Shown here piece by piece: positions 1 through 8,911 of a DNA stretch of 64,000 nt (positions are counted from its first letter, which is position 1; each line of letters starts with the position of its first letter). The stretch is from Hymenobacter qilianensis (GTDB lineage: Bacteria; Bacteroidota; Bacteroidia; Cytophagales; Hymenobacteraceae), in assembly GCF_014489555.1 (NCBI RefSeq), contig NZ_CP060784.1:4366501-4430500 (forward strand). Direction: 5' to 3'. The notes under the pieces were generated by a model that was not told where the DNA came from, ran no database searches, and was given only the letters and a program-made list of their open reading frames with translations. The translations under genes were made by a program, and so were the position numbers.

Positions 1-2
1 TG

Positions 3-119
3 ACGCTGACTGGTCAGCAGGAACACCCATTGCAGGTGCAGGCGCTGCCTCATGGCTCCTACATTGTGCGAGTACGCGGAGCAGCCGTGAATGTGGCTCT
101 GCCTTTAGTTCGCAACTAA
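3..119 (+). CDS. C-terminal end of a secreted protein with a type IX secretion sorting domain (partial)
   Basis: Only the last 38 codons are present; the gene enters from the left edge and stops at TAA 117-119. The tail has the layout of a type A T9SS C-terminal domain: a leucine, a Gly-x-Tyr-Ile-Val-Arg-Val strand, then a basic penultimate stretch ending LVRN. Such domains send proteins through the outer membrane in Bacteroidota and are then removed. The cargo function cannot be told because the rest lies outside the window. An intrinsic terminator follows 25 bases later. Confidence 0.6.
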   Translation, partial: TLTGQQEHPLQVQALPHGSYIVRVRGAAVNVALPLVRN

Positions 120-144
120 ATCGGGGCTATAGCCCGTGTTTCCT

Positions 145-177
145 AAAAAAGCCCCTGAATAATCAGGGGGCTTTTTT
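145..177 (+). terminator. Intrinsic terminator
   Basis: Stem AAAAAAGCCCC(T) pairs with (A)GGGGGCTTTTTT around a short AT-rich loop. It ends the partial secreted-protein gene and belongs to the shared GCCCC/GGGGC terminator family of this window. Confidence 0.85.
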
Positions 178-343
178 ATTGCCTTTACTTTATATAGTTT
201 CTTTACTAGCAGTCAACAGGTTATATGGAAGTAAATGACTGATGATTCTGACTTTATTCTTCCATAAGCCCAGACACTGTAACTTCATTGCTGGGGGCTT
301 TTTCTCCCCGCCAAAGTCAGTTTTCTCCTTTCCCTCTTATACT

Positions 344-819
344 ATGGAAGCTCCCGCGAAGAATTTATGCGCGAAGCCATTCGCTTATCGGTTGAAAAAA
401 TGCAGGCTGGTTACGGCGGCCCGTTTGGGGCTGTAGTCGTGAAAGACGGCCAGATTATCGCGCGCGGCTTCAACCAGGTCACCAGCACCAACGACCCCAC
501 CTGCCACGCCGAGGTGGACGCCATTCGCAAGGCTTGTATAGCTCTGGGCAGCTTCCAGCTTCAGGATTGTGACCTGTACACGAGCTGCGAGCCCTGCCCC
601 ATGTGCCTGGGAGCCATTTATTGGGCCCGCCCGCGCCGCGTATTCTATGGCAACACCAAGCAGGATGCCGCCGCTATTGGCTTCGACGACCAGTTTATTT
701 ACGACGAGATAGAGAAGCCGCTGAATGAGCGACAAATCCCGATGCAAGCATTCCTGGGGGCTGAAGCCAAAGAAGGCTTTACAGCTTGGAAAGAGCACGA
801 AGCACGAACGGAATACTAA
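344..819 (+). CDS. guaD: Guanine deaminase (GuaD-type nucleoside deaminase)
   Basis: Zn-dependent deaminase of the cytidine/deoxycytidylate deaminase fold; GuaD converts guanine to xanthine in purine salvage. Visible: CHAEVDAIRKA (zinc His and catalytic Glu) and SCEPCPMCLGAIYWARP (zinc Cys pair). The order and spacing closely follow the Bacillus GuaD type, including the C-terminal FTAW segment. The uninterrupted frame starts at ATG 367, seven codons inside the expected N terminus. Adding one C at the CCC of 353-355 joins it to ATG 344 and gives 158 residues, so a one-base deletion near the start is likely. It converges on ffh across a shared terminator. Confidence 0.85.
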
Positions 820-825
820 AGCATG

Positions 826-860
826 AAAAAGCCCCCAGAAAGTTTCTGGGGGGCTTTTTT
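826..860. terminator. Bidirectional intrinsic terminator
   Basis: GAAAAAGCCCCCAGA pairs with TCTGGGGGGCTTTTTT around a short loop. A-run and T-run on opposite sides let it end both the deaminase gene (+) and ffh (-), which converge here. Confidence 0.9.
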
Positions 861-876
861 GTGAAGTTCAGGCAGC

Positions 877-2226
877 TTATTTCATGCCGCCGCGCATGCC
901 CATCATTTTGGCCATTTGCTGCATACCACCTTTCGTGCTACTCATCTTGTTCATTGTGCGCATGACTTTGCGCATGTCCTCGAATTGCTTCATCAGGTTA
1001 TTAACCTGCTGAATATCAGTGCCACTGCCTTTGGCCAAGCGACGGCGACGCGAGCCGTTCAATAGCTCGGGTTGGGCGCGCTCTTTAGGAGTCATGCTTT
1101 TGATAATGGACTCAATAGGCTTAAAAGCATCATCGTCAATATCAACGTCTTTGATAGCCTTGCTCATGCCCGGAATCATCCCCACCAAGTCCTTCAGGTT
1201 GCCCATCTTCTTGATCTGCTCCAGCTGGGAGAGGAAGTCGTCGAAGTTGAACTGATTCTTGCGGATTTTCTGGTTGATGCGCTTGGCTTCGTCCTCATCG
1301 AACTGCTGCTGGGCGCGCTCTACCAGCGAAATTACGTCGCCCATACCCAGGATGCGCTGGGCCATGCGGTCGGGATAAAACATGTCGAGCGCCTCCATCT
1401 TCTCCCCTGTCGAGATGAATTTGATGGGCTTCTCCACCACGGCCCGAATGGAAAGTGCGGCGCCACCGCGCGAGTCGCCGTCGAGCTTGGTAAGCACCAC
1501 GCCATCGAAGTTGAGGCGGTCGTTGAAGGTTTTGGCTGTGTTCACCGCGTCCTGACCCGTCATGGAGTCGACCACGAACAGCGTTTCGGACGGGTTGATG
1601 GCCTTCTTAACTTGCTCAATTTCGCGCATCATCTGCTCGTCCACGGCCAGGCGGCCGGCGGTGTCGATGATGACTACCTTCTTGTTGTTTTTCTTAGCGT
1701 AAGCAATGCCGTTCAGTGAAATCTCAACTGGATTCTTGTTCTCCGGCTCCGAGTACACTTCCACGCCCACTTGCTCGCCCAGCACTTTCAGCTGGTCGAT
1801 AGCCGCTGGGCGGTACACGTCGCAGGCTACGAGCAGGACGGTGCGGTTTTGCTTTTTTATGAACGTGGCCAGCTTGCCGGCGAAGGTGGTTTTGCCCGAA
1901 CCCTGCAAGCCCGACAGCAAGATCACGGCCGGGTCGCCCTTGAGCACCACATCTTCTTTTTCGCCGCCCATGAGCAGCGTTAGCTCATCGTAGACGATTT
2001 TGGTCATGAGTTGGCCCGGCGAAACCGACGTCAGCACGTCGCGGCCCATGGCCTCGTCCTTTATTTTGTCGGTGACTTCCTTGGCCACCTTGTAGTTCAC
2101 GTCGGCATCAACCAGTGCCCGGCGAATTTCCTTGATGGTCGCGGCGACGTTGATTTCGGTGATGCTACCCTGACCTTTCAGGGTTTTGAAGGCCCGATCG
2201 AGCTTGGTAGAGAGATTATCGAACAT
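877..2226 (-). CDS. ffh: Signal recognition particle protein Ffh
   Basis: SRP54-family GTPase that binds the SRP RNA and signal peptides of nascent membrane proteins and docks with FtsY. 449 residues, normal length. N domain in the first 95 residues; G1 GLQGSGKTT at about 106-114; G3 DTAGRL; G4 TKLDGDSRGG; then the M domain with a methionine-rich tail ending MAKMMGMRGGMK. The start ATG (2224-2226) matches the usual MFDNL-type N terminus. The partner RNA gene lies in the same window at about 28 kb. Confidence 0.97.
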   Translation of the reverse strand: MFDNLSTKLDRAFKTLKGQGSITEINVAATIKEIRRALVDADVNYKVAKEVTDKIKDEAMGRDVLTSVSPGQLMTKIVYDELTLLMGGEKEDVVLKGDPAVILLSGLQGSGKTTFAGKLATFIKKQNRTVLLVACDVYRPAAIDQLKVLGEQVGVEVYSEPENKNPVEISLNGIAYAKKNNKKVVIIDTAGRLAVDEQMMREIEQVKKAINPSETLFVVDSMTGQDAVNTAKTFNDRLNFDGVVLTKLDGDSRGGAALSIRAVVEKPIKFISTGEKMEALDMFYPDRMAQRILGMGDVISLVERAQQQFDEDEAKRINQKIRKNQFNFDDFLSQLEQIKKMGNLKDLVGMIPGMSKAIKDVDIDDDAFKPIESIIKSMTPKERAQPELLNGSRRRRLAKGSGTDIQQVNNLMKQFEDMRKVMRTMNKMSSTKGGMQQMAKMMGMRGGMK

Positions 2227-2362
2227 CTTGTGATGTAGTGAGTAGGATGGTGCTAGTGTAGCGAACTTGCTGACAAAGAAACGTCAGGCAGCTCAGTGGC
2301 AGGCAGCGGCAAGTTCGCTTCCCCAAAATTAACCCAAAAAACCCTGAAAGCCCACGGCTACG

Positions 2363-2370
2363 TACCTTCG
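2363..2370 (+). promoter_or_regulatory. Putative -7 promoter box TACCTTCG
   Basis: Matches the Bacteroidota -7 consensus TAnnTTTG with one substitution, 21 bases before the ATG at 2392. It supports choosing ATG 2392 rather than the GTG at 2296. No -33 element was confirmed. Confidence 0.5.
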
Positions 2371-2391
2371 CGTTCTCAAACCTGCTTTAAA

Positions 2392-3698
2392 ATGCCCCTC
2401 AAGCCCCTGCGTCTGCTGGTTATTACCTATTACTGGCCCCCATCCGGCGGGGCGGGCGTGCAGCGCAGCTTGAAATTTGTGAAGCACCTGCCAAGCTTTT
2501 GTGTGGAACCCACGGTTATTACCGTCGATGCGTCGCAGGGAGCTTACCCGGTAATTGATGAGTCGTTGGCGGCGGAAGTGCCGGCCAGTGTGCGCGTGTT
2601 TCGTACGAATACCAGCGAGCCGTTCGATTCCTATAAAAAGCTCACCGGCCGCAAACAGATTCCGCACGGCGGCTTCGCCAACGAAAGCAAAAGCAGCTTC
2701 CAGCAGCAGGTTTTCAAGTTTTTGCGCGGCAACCTGTTCATTCCTGATCCGCGGCGGGGCTGGAACAAACACGTATTGCAGCAGTGCGCCGAGCTACTGG
2801 CCCAAGGCCACACTTTCGATGCCGTGCTGACCAGCAGCCCGCCCCATTCCACCCAGCTCATTGGCTTGGAGCTGAAAAAACGCTACGGTCTGCGCTGGAT
2901 AGCCGACATGCGCGACCCCTGGACGGACATTTATTACTACAAAGAGCTAAACCACACCCCGCCCGCCCGCTGGCTCGACGCCTGGTACGAGCGCCAGGTG
3001 CTGGAGCAAGCCGACGAGGTGCTGGTAACCAGCCCCGACACCAAGCGTCTGTTTTTGGGTAAGTCGCCGCGCCTGGCGGCCAGCAAATTTCACGTGCTGC
3101 CCAACGGCTACGATGAAAGTGACTTCCGGGAGCCCAGCGCCCCCCCACTGATTGTCTGCTGATTACCCACACCGGCACCATCTCCGAGACGTATCATATC
3201 GAGCTGTTTCTGGCGGCTTGCGCCACCTGCACCACGCGCCACCCGGATGTGCCACTCAAGCTGCGCTTCGTGGGCACCGTGTCGGCTGGCGTGCAGGAGC
3301 AGATTCGGGAAGTTGGATTAGGCAAGCACACCGAGTTTGTGCCTTTTGTGCCCCACGATGAGTCGGTGGGCTACTTGCTGCGGTCTACAGCGCTGCTCAT
3401 GGCCATCCCGGACGTAGCGCACAACTTCGGCATTCTGCCAGGCAAAGTATTTGAGTATCTGGCCTCTAACAAGCCTATCATCTGCATTGGCCCCGTCGGT
3501 TCCGATGCTGATAATCTGCTGGAAGAGTGCGGGGCCGGCCGCGCCCTCCCCTACGATACCTACAGCGGCATGCTCGACCATCTGGACAGCTTGTTTGCCG
3601 CCTGGCGCATCAATTCCAACCTCGATCTGCCGGCCATCAATCATGCACAATACTCCCGGCGGGCCCTGACGCAGAAGTTGGCTAAGCTGATAAAATAG
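2392..3698 (+). CDS. Glycosyltransferase family 4-like protein (one frameshift)
   Basis: GT-B fold enzyme, probably adding sugars to a surface polysaccharide. The N-terminal half has the ITYYWPPSGGAGVQR nucleotide-free acceptor loop and the WIADMRDPW segment typical of this GT4 group; the C-terminal half has a PGKVFEYLASNKPII donor-site segment. The frame breaks at the seven-C run 3140-3146; one added C gives a continuous 435-residue protein running through LLITHTGTIS into VPLKLRFVGTVS. The upstream frame could begin at GTG 2296, but ATG 2392 lies behind a promoter box and begins the conserved strand. It is convergent with the HAD/SGNH gene, with five bases between stops. Confidence 0.85.
3140..3146 (+). 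other. Frameshift site (-1) in C run
   Basis: Seven C; eight restore the glycosyltransferase frame. The upstream frame otherwise stops at 3162. Confidence 0.8.
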
Positions 3699-3703
3699 GC
3701 TTT

Positions 3704-5577
3704 CTACTTCTGGATCTTTTCCCAGGCATTGCGCAGCTTACTTGGCAGTCGGCTAGCTACTTGCGCCCGCAAATCAGTCCAGGCAGAGCGGGGCAGCTGG
3801 CGACCCTGCCAAGCGCCAAGCGCTTCGGCCAGGCGCTGGGCAAGCGTGCGATAATGAGCGCGCTGGTAGTGGCGCAGATTATTGGTAACGTCGGCGGGCG
3901 TACGCACAAAGTCGCGCACATCAATAAGGAAGCAGTTATCGGCAGTAGCGACAAACTCCGCCAGGGCCTGATTCATTTGGGCGTGGCGCTGGGCGGCGCC
4001 GGTTTCGGCGCTGCCGGGCACTTCTATTTCGGCGCCATTGAGGAAGAAAATGGGAATTGTGGCCGGCAGTTGACTCCGCAGCCAACGCAGGTTTTCCTGG
4101 AAATCTGCGGACGAAATTTGCCCCCCAAACGCAAACTCCGCCCCGAATCGACGCAGAAACGCTTCGTCCATTCCGCGGAAACGGCGCTGGGCGTACTTGC
4201 CAGCCTGCACCGCAGGATCTGCGGCTATAATATTGTGGTAGCCCCCAAAGGGGATAGCGATGCCCGTGGTTTTCTCGCGATACAACTCCTGGGTGTAGTC
4301 CATGAGCGGGCTGTAAACCAGGGCATGAAACTCCGCCGACCACAGGCTGGTGGCAAAGGCTTCTTCGCCCAGGAATGGCAGCGCGCGCGCTAGCCGCTGC
4401 TGCTCGCCGGGGGGCAATTCGCGGCCCAAGCGTAGCAACGCCGTGTGCTCCACGTGCACCGGAATCTGGTGCTCGTTTACGTAGTTAAACTCCTCGTTTA
4501 CTTCGATAGCGAAGGCCTGCAAGAAGGGAGTCAATTGGCCCAAATCGCAGCCACCTTTCAGCAATACGCGCAGCTGGGGGCATTTTTATCCTGAGTTTGC
4601 CCCCCACTATTTTTCGCGAGCTGGGGCGTCGCCGCTTCAGAATCAATGGTTATCCATTCGGGCTTCTCACGAGCGTTCAACTCGGTAGCTACTTCGCCTT
4701 GCACCTCCAAAGCCGGGAAGCCCAGCCAGGCATACGTGAACTGCTCAACTCCCAGATGCAGGATGCGGCAGGAAAATACGAGCTGCTCTAGCCTGTTTTC
4801 CGGCTTGTTCAGGCAGTACACGCCTACCAAACCATAGTCGCCAAACCGGTCGCGCACCCGCACAGTGCCCCAGCGCAACGCTGCATCCGTGAAGCTGGCC
4901 TCCAACGCCTCTTTCGCCACGCGTTTCTTGGTGAAATTGAGCTGGTTGGAGCGATTAATCAACTCCTCGATACGGCCCAGATCAGCTTGCACGGCCGCTC
5001 CTTCCCGAAACTCAATACGCACCTGCGAATCGCGCAGAAACGCCAGGTTGTCCTGGTAAGCAGACCGGGCCTGCTGCTGGCGTTCGAGCAGCTTGTATTG
5101 CTCCAGGCGCGTCAGGCCGGGGTCGGGTTTGCCGCTGAGCAGCAGCTGGGGAGCAATTTGGGGCAGATCGGTGGGGTCGGCTACCTGCAATTCGGGGTTA
5201 TAAAACTGTGCTTCGGCCCGATTGATCGGATTATCGTCCAGAAACAGAGCGTTAGGTGCCCGCAGCTGCATTTGAGCCAGCAAATCCTTGATAATCGGAC
5301 CTTTGGGCTGCCAGCTTATTCGCGGAAAAACAAACAAGTCACGAATGCCCAGCTCTACCAGCTTGGCTTCGGCGGCGGCAAAATCGTTTTTGGAAACGAT
5401 GGTATGCACAATGCCGCGGAGTGCCGTAGCGCGCACCAATTCCAGGTGGTCGGCAATAGCCTCCACGGCTCCTTCCGAGAGCGTACCGCGCCAGAAAGTA
5501 TCATCCAGATCCCAGATAATGAGCTTGATAGGTTCGGGGAGGTGGGCTGGCATAGCAGGAGTAGCGCGAACTTTCAA
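3704..5577 (-). CDS. HAD-IIIC (FkbH-like) phosphatase domain fused to an SGNH-hydrolase-like domain (one frameshift)
   Basis: N-terminal about 320 residues form an FkbH-like HAD domain: IIWDLDDTFWRGTLSEG carries the DxDxT nucleophile motif, followed by SKND and LFLDDNPINR. FkbH proteins handle phosphoryl or acyl-carrier-bound intermediates. The C-terminal about 300 residues start with a strand and GGCDLGQL, have a GIAIPFGGYHN region and end near RHYQRAHYRTLAQRL, an arrangement like SGNH hydrolases. The two parts are separated only by a -1 shift at the five-G run 4576-4580; one added base gives a single 624-residue protein and supplies the first strand of the second domain. Read as two genes, that domain would lack its first strand. 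A role in glycan acylation is inference from the neighbours. Confidence 0.75.
4576..4580 (-). other. Frameshift site (-1) in G run
   Basis: Five G on the plus strand in the CTGGGGGCATTTT motif; six restore the HAD-SGNH frame. Confidence 0.8.
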
Positions 5578-5677
5578 TCCGCGTATCGTTGAACAATCAT
5601 CCTTGTAGTAGCGCGTCAGTCAGCAATGATACCCGAGCTGAAAGTCGGCTCGGGCCGTCCTTTGGGTCGCGCTACAG

Positions 5678-5685
5678 CAAAAGTA
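5678..5685 (-). promoter_or_regulatory. Putative -7 promoter box TACTTTTG
   Basis: Perfect TAnnTTTG on the minus strand, about 100 bases before the HAD/SGNH gene. It is arranged back to back with the pseB promoter at 5708-5715. Confidence 0.55.
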
Positions 5686-5707
5686 CGCAACCCCGGCGCG
5701 GATTGCC

Positions 5708-5715
5708 TACTTTTG
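5708..5715 (+). promoter_or_regulatory. Putative -7 promoter box TACTTTTG for the pse operon
   Basis: Perfect TAnnTTTG, 46 bases before the pseB start. The last bases overlap one copy of the iterated TTTTGCCCCCCAG motif. Confidence 0.6.
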
Positions 5716-5761
5716 CCCCCCAGCGTCTTTTTCCGGATGGCTGGCCTCTCTTTGTCTTTCT

Positions 5762-6781
5762 ATGGCACTCGATTTAAACAACAAATCTATCCTGGTTACC
5801 GGTGGTACGGGCTCTTTCGGCAAGCAGTTCGTGCGCACGGTGTTTGAAAAATTTCCGCAGGTGAAACGCCTGGTGATCTACTCGCGCGACGAGCTGAAGC
5901 AGTACGAAATGTCGCAGATATTTCCGCACGCCAAGTACCCGGCTATTCGCTATTTTATTGGCGATGTACGTGATGCAGAGCGCCTTAAGCGGGCCTGCGA
6001 GGGTATTGATATGCTGGTGCATGCCGCCGCCCTCAAGCAAGTGCCGGCTGCCGAGTACAACCCGATGGAGTGTATCAAAACCAACATCTTCGGGGCCGAA
6101 AACGTCATTAATGCCGCTCTCGACTGCGGCGTAAAGGAAGTGGTGGCCCTCAGCACCGATAAAGCCGCCGCGCCCATTAACCTTTACGGCGCCACCAAGC
6201 TCTGCTCTGATAAGCTGTTTGTGGCCGCCAACAACATGAAAGGCGCGCGCGATTTGCGCTTTTCCGTTGTGCGCTACGGCAACGTAATCGGCTCCAGGGG
6301 CTCGGTAGTGCCGTTTTTCCTGCAACAACGCGAGACCGGTGTGCTGCCCATCACGCACCCCGACATGACGCGCTTCAACATTTCGCTGGAAGAAGGCGTC
6401 GATCTGGTGCTGTATGCGCTGGAACACGCCTGGGGTGGCGAAATTTTTGTCCCCAAAATTCCCAGCTACAAAATCACGGAGGTTGCCGAAGCCATCGGCC
6501 CCAATTGCAAGCACGAGGTAGTCGGCATCCGCCCTGGCGAGAAGCTGCACGAAGCGATGATAACCGAAACCGACGCGCTGAGCACAGTTGAGCTAGATCG
6601 GTACTACGTCATTCTGCCTTATACGCCGCAGTGGGATGTGGAAGAATTTATTCGTCATTTCAAAGGTAGCCGCGTGCCCGACGGCTTCTATTATGATTCG
6701 GCTAATAATGACCATTGGCTGAACGCGGAGCAGATTCGGGAGGAAATTCGCCTGCACGTAGATCCAACATTTAAGGCATAG
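5762..6781 (+). CDS. pseB: UDP-N-acetylglucosamine 4,6-dehydratase (inverting), PseB
   Basis: First enzyme of CMP-pseudaminic acid synthesis; an extended SDR that dehydrates and C5-inverts UDP-GlcNAc. 339 residues, normal length. TGGTGSFG NAD-binding loop near residue 14; DVRD; HAAALKQVPAAEYNP; STDKAA replacing the usual SSAAV; the catalytic YGATK follows, then RYGNVIGSRGSVVP. It leads the pse operon behind a TACTTTTG box. A hairpin with a T-run follows the stop, so read-through to pseC may be partial. Confidence 0.95.
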   Translation: MALDLNNKSILVTGGTGSFGKQFVRTVFEKFPQVKRLVIYSRDELKQYEMSQIFPHAKYPAIRYFIGDVRDAERLKRACEGIDMLVHAAALKQVPAAEYNPMECIKTNIFGAENVINAALDCGVKEVVALSTDKAAAPINLYGATKLCSDKLFVAANNMKGARDLRFSVVRYGNVIGSRGSVVPFFLQQRETGVLPITHPDMTRFNISLEEGVDLVLYALEHAWGGEIFVPKIPSYKITEVAEAIGPNCKHEVVGIRPGEKLHEAMITETDALSTVELDRYYVILPYTPQWDVEEFIRHFKGSRVPDGFYYDSANNDHWLNAEQIREEIRLHVDPTFKA

Positions 6782-6803
6782 CCAGCTCAACCATTTGTTA
6801 TAT

Positions 6804-6839
6804 AAAAATGTCGCTCTGCAATTAAGAGCGGCATTTTTT
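6804..6839 (+). terminator. Hairpin terminator or attenuator between pseB and pseC
   Basis: AAAAATG(T)CGCTCT pairs with AGAGCG(G)CATTTTT and a T-run follows. Its place inside an apparent operon suggests it tunes downstream pse expression, unless pseC has its own promoter. Confidence 0.7.
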
Positions 6840-6927
6840 GTTTCAGGCTACCAGCTTTGCCAACCACACAACCTGCACAGATCCGGGTGCCACATCAAGC
6901 GCCGGGGCTGTGTATATTTACCAGACT

Positions 6928-8109
6928 ATGACTAACGCCTCCGTTACCTTTCAGCCCTCACGTGCTATTCCCTATGGCCGCCAGCATATTACGGAAGACG
7001 ATATACAAGCCGTAACCGATACGCTTCGGTCCGATTTTCTGACACAGGGACCGAAGGTGGCAGAGTTTGAAGAGAAATTTGCGGCCTATATCGGGGCCAA
7101 ATATGCGGTGGCGGTAAGCAATGGCACGGCGGCTTTGCACCTGTGTACGCTGGCTTTGGGCGTGCAGCCCGGTCAGCGCGTCATTACCACGCCTATCACG
7201 TTTGCCGCCTCCGCCAACTGCGTGCTTTATGGCGGCGGCGAGGTTCACTTTGCCGATATCGACCCCGCCACCGCGCTCATCGACTTACAGCAAGTGCGGC
7301 GGTTGCTGGAAAGTCACCCTAGGGGGCATTTTCACGGCCTTATTCCCGTCGATTTTGCGGGCCTGCCCGTGAATATGGAGGCAGCGCGAGCGTTGGCTGA
7401 TGAGTTTGGGCTGTGGCTGATTGAGGACGCCTGCCACGCGCCGGGGGGCTTTTTTCTGGATTCGGCAGGCAACGAGCAGCGCTGCGGCAACGGGAACTTT
7501 GCCGATTTAGCCATTTTCAGCTTTCATCCCGTCAAGCACATTGCCACTGGCGAGGGCGGCATGATTACGACTAACCGCCCGGATCTTTACGAGAAGCTGC
7601 TCATGCTGCGGACCCACGGCATCACCAAAAATCCGGCGCAGCTTCAGCAAAACCCCGGCGGCTGGTATTACGAGATGCAAACCCTGGGCTATAATTACCG
7701 GATGCCGGACATGCTCACGGCGCTGGGAATCAGCCAGCTCCAACGAGCTGATGCAGGTATTGCTCGTCGTCGCGCACTAGCCGCCCGCTACGATGCCGCC
7801 TTTGCCGGAATGCCTCCTATACGCTCATTGGCCACGGAATCGGGTCATGCTTATCATCTCTACGTAATTCAGATTGAGGATCGTAAAGGCTTGTATGACT
7901 TCCTGCGCGAGCGGCAGATTTTTGCGCAGGTACACTACATTCCGGTCCACACGATGCCTTATTATCAGCAGTTGGGTTGGAAAAACGGGGATTTCCCACA
8001 TGCTGAGGCGTACTACGCCCACTGTCTGAGTTTGCCAATGTTCCCGGATCTGACAGATGAGGAGCAGCAGTATGTAATTGACTGTGTGCGGGAGTTTATT
8101 GTTAAGTAA
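6928..8109 (+). CDS. pseC: UDP-4-amino-4,6-dideoxy-N-acetyl-beta-L-altrosamine transaminase, PseC
   Basis: PLP-dependent DegT/DnrJ/EryC1/StrS aminotransferase; second step of the pseudaminic pathway. IPYGRQHITEDDIQAV N terminus, VSNGTAALHL, EDACHAPGG, and SFHPVKHIATGEGGM with the Schiff-base lysine. About 393 residues from ATG 6928; a TTG at 6838 would add 30 unconserved residues and overlap the hairpin. The PseC assignment rests on sequence plus position directly after pseB. Confidence 0.93.
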   Translation: MTNASVTFQPSRAIPYGRQHITEDDIQAVTDTLRSDFLTQGPKVAEFEEKFAAYIGAKYAVAVSNGTAALHLCTLALGVQPGQRVITTPITFAASANCVLYGGGEVHFADIDPATALIDLQQVRRLLESHPRGHFHGLIPVDFAGLPVNMEAARALADEFGLWLIEDACHAPGGFFLDSAGNEQRCGNGNFADLAIFSFHPVKHIATGEGGMITTNRPDLYEKLLMLRTHGITKNPAQLQQNPGGWYYEMQTLGYNYRMPDMLTALGISQLQRADAGIARRRALAARYDAAFAGMPPIRSLATESGHAYHLYVIQIEDRKGLYDFLRERQIFAQVHYIPVHTMPYYQQLGWKNGDFPHAEAYYAHCLSLPMFPDLTDEEQQYVIDCVREFIVK

Positions 8110-8170
8110 CAAAAGCAATAGCAAAGCCGGGCATTTGAGTGCCTGACAATTCGTAGTAAGCTGATAATTA

Positions 8171-8908
8171 ATGCTTTCGGACTCTCCTAAAATCGGCATT
8201 ATATCTCAGGCTCGTATGACGAGTACGCGCCTGCCGGGTAAGGTGCTATTGCCAGTTGCTGGCCAGCCGCTGTTGCATTATCATGTAGCACGATTACGTG
8301 AGAGTGGGCTGCCGATCTACCTGGCAATCACCAATAACTCTACCGACGATGCGCTGGCTGAATTTGCTGTGCATGCCCAGTTGCCTTGTACCCGCGGCGA
8401 TGAGCAGGATGTGTTGGGACGTTATTACCAATGTGCAGAGGAAAATCAACTGGACATTATCGTGCGCGTTACCTCTGATTGCCCCCTACTGGATGGGCAA
8501 CTCATAGCACAAGGCGTACAGGAATATCTGCGTCACCAAGACTCGCGTCTTTACCTTTCCAATGTATTGGAGCGCACCTTTCCACGAGGATTCGATTTTG
8601 AGATTTTTTCCCGCGAGCTATTAAGCGAGGCCTACCATCAGGCGGTATTACCCAGCGACCGGGAGCATGTGACGCCTTCTATCCACCAGAACCGCTTGGG
8701 CAACGTTCATTTTCAGCATGTTACTCGCTCCCCCAACCGTAGCCAGTACCGTCTGACTGTTGATACTGCCGACGACTTCAGGCTTTTAAAACTCCTCATT
8801 GAGAATCACAATGCTGCTGCGTTGACTTCCGATGAAATTATTGCTCTGCTGGATCAGCACCCGGAGTTAGTGGCGCTGAACGCTCATATTGAACAAAAGA
8901 CAGCTTAA
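8171..8908 (+). CDS. SpsF-type cytidylyltransferase, likely acting as PseF
   Basis: GT-A-like nucleotidyltransferase: IGIISQARMTSTRLPGKVL is the nucleotide-binding N terminus, and RVTSDCPLLDG holds the metal-binding acidic residue. 245 residues, belonging to the SpsF/spore-coat polysaccharide group rather than the NeuA/classic PseF group. It sits between pseC and pseG, three bases before the next start, so it probably activates pseudaminic acid with CTP. The exact role is inferred from context. Confidence 0.8.
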   Translation: MLSDSPKIGIISQARMTSTRLPGKVLLPVAGQPLLHYHVARLRESGLPIYLAITNNSTDDALAEFAVHAQLPCTRGDEQDVLGRYYQCAEENQLDIIVRVTSDCPLLDGQLIAQGVQEYLRHQDSRLYLSNVLERTFPRGFDFEIFSRELLSEAYHQAVLPSDREHVTPSIHQNRLGNVHFQHVTRSPNRSQYRLTVDTADDFRLLKLLIENHNAAALTSDEIIALLDQHPELVALNAHIEQKTA

Positions 8909-8911
8909 CCC

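Noticed and set aside
242..436. Short reading frame before guaD
   Set aside because: Only its last codons (from ATG 344) appear to belong to guaD after one-base repair; the rest has no coding signs.
1072..1719. Long plus-strand reading frames opposite ffh, dnaN, pseB and other genes
   Set aside because: They follow from the codon use of the real gene on the other strand; none has a family motif or start signal.
2296..2391. GTG 2296 as the glycosyltransferase start
   Set aside because: The extra 32 residues are not conserved and cross a promoter box; ATG 2392 begins the conserved strand.
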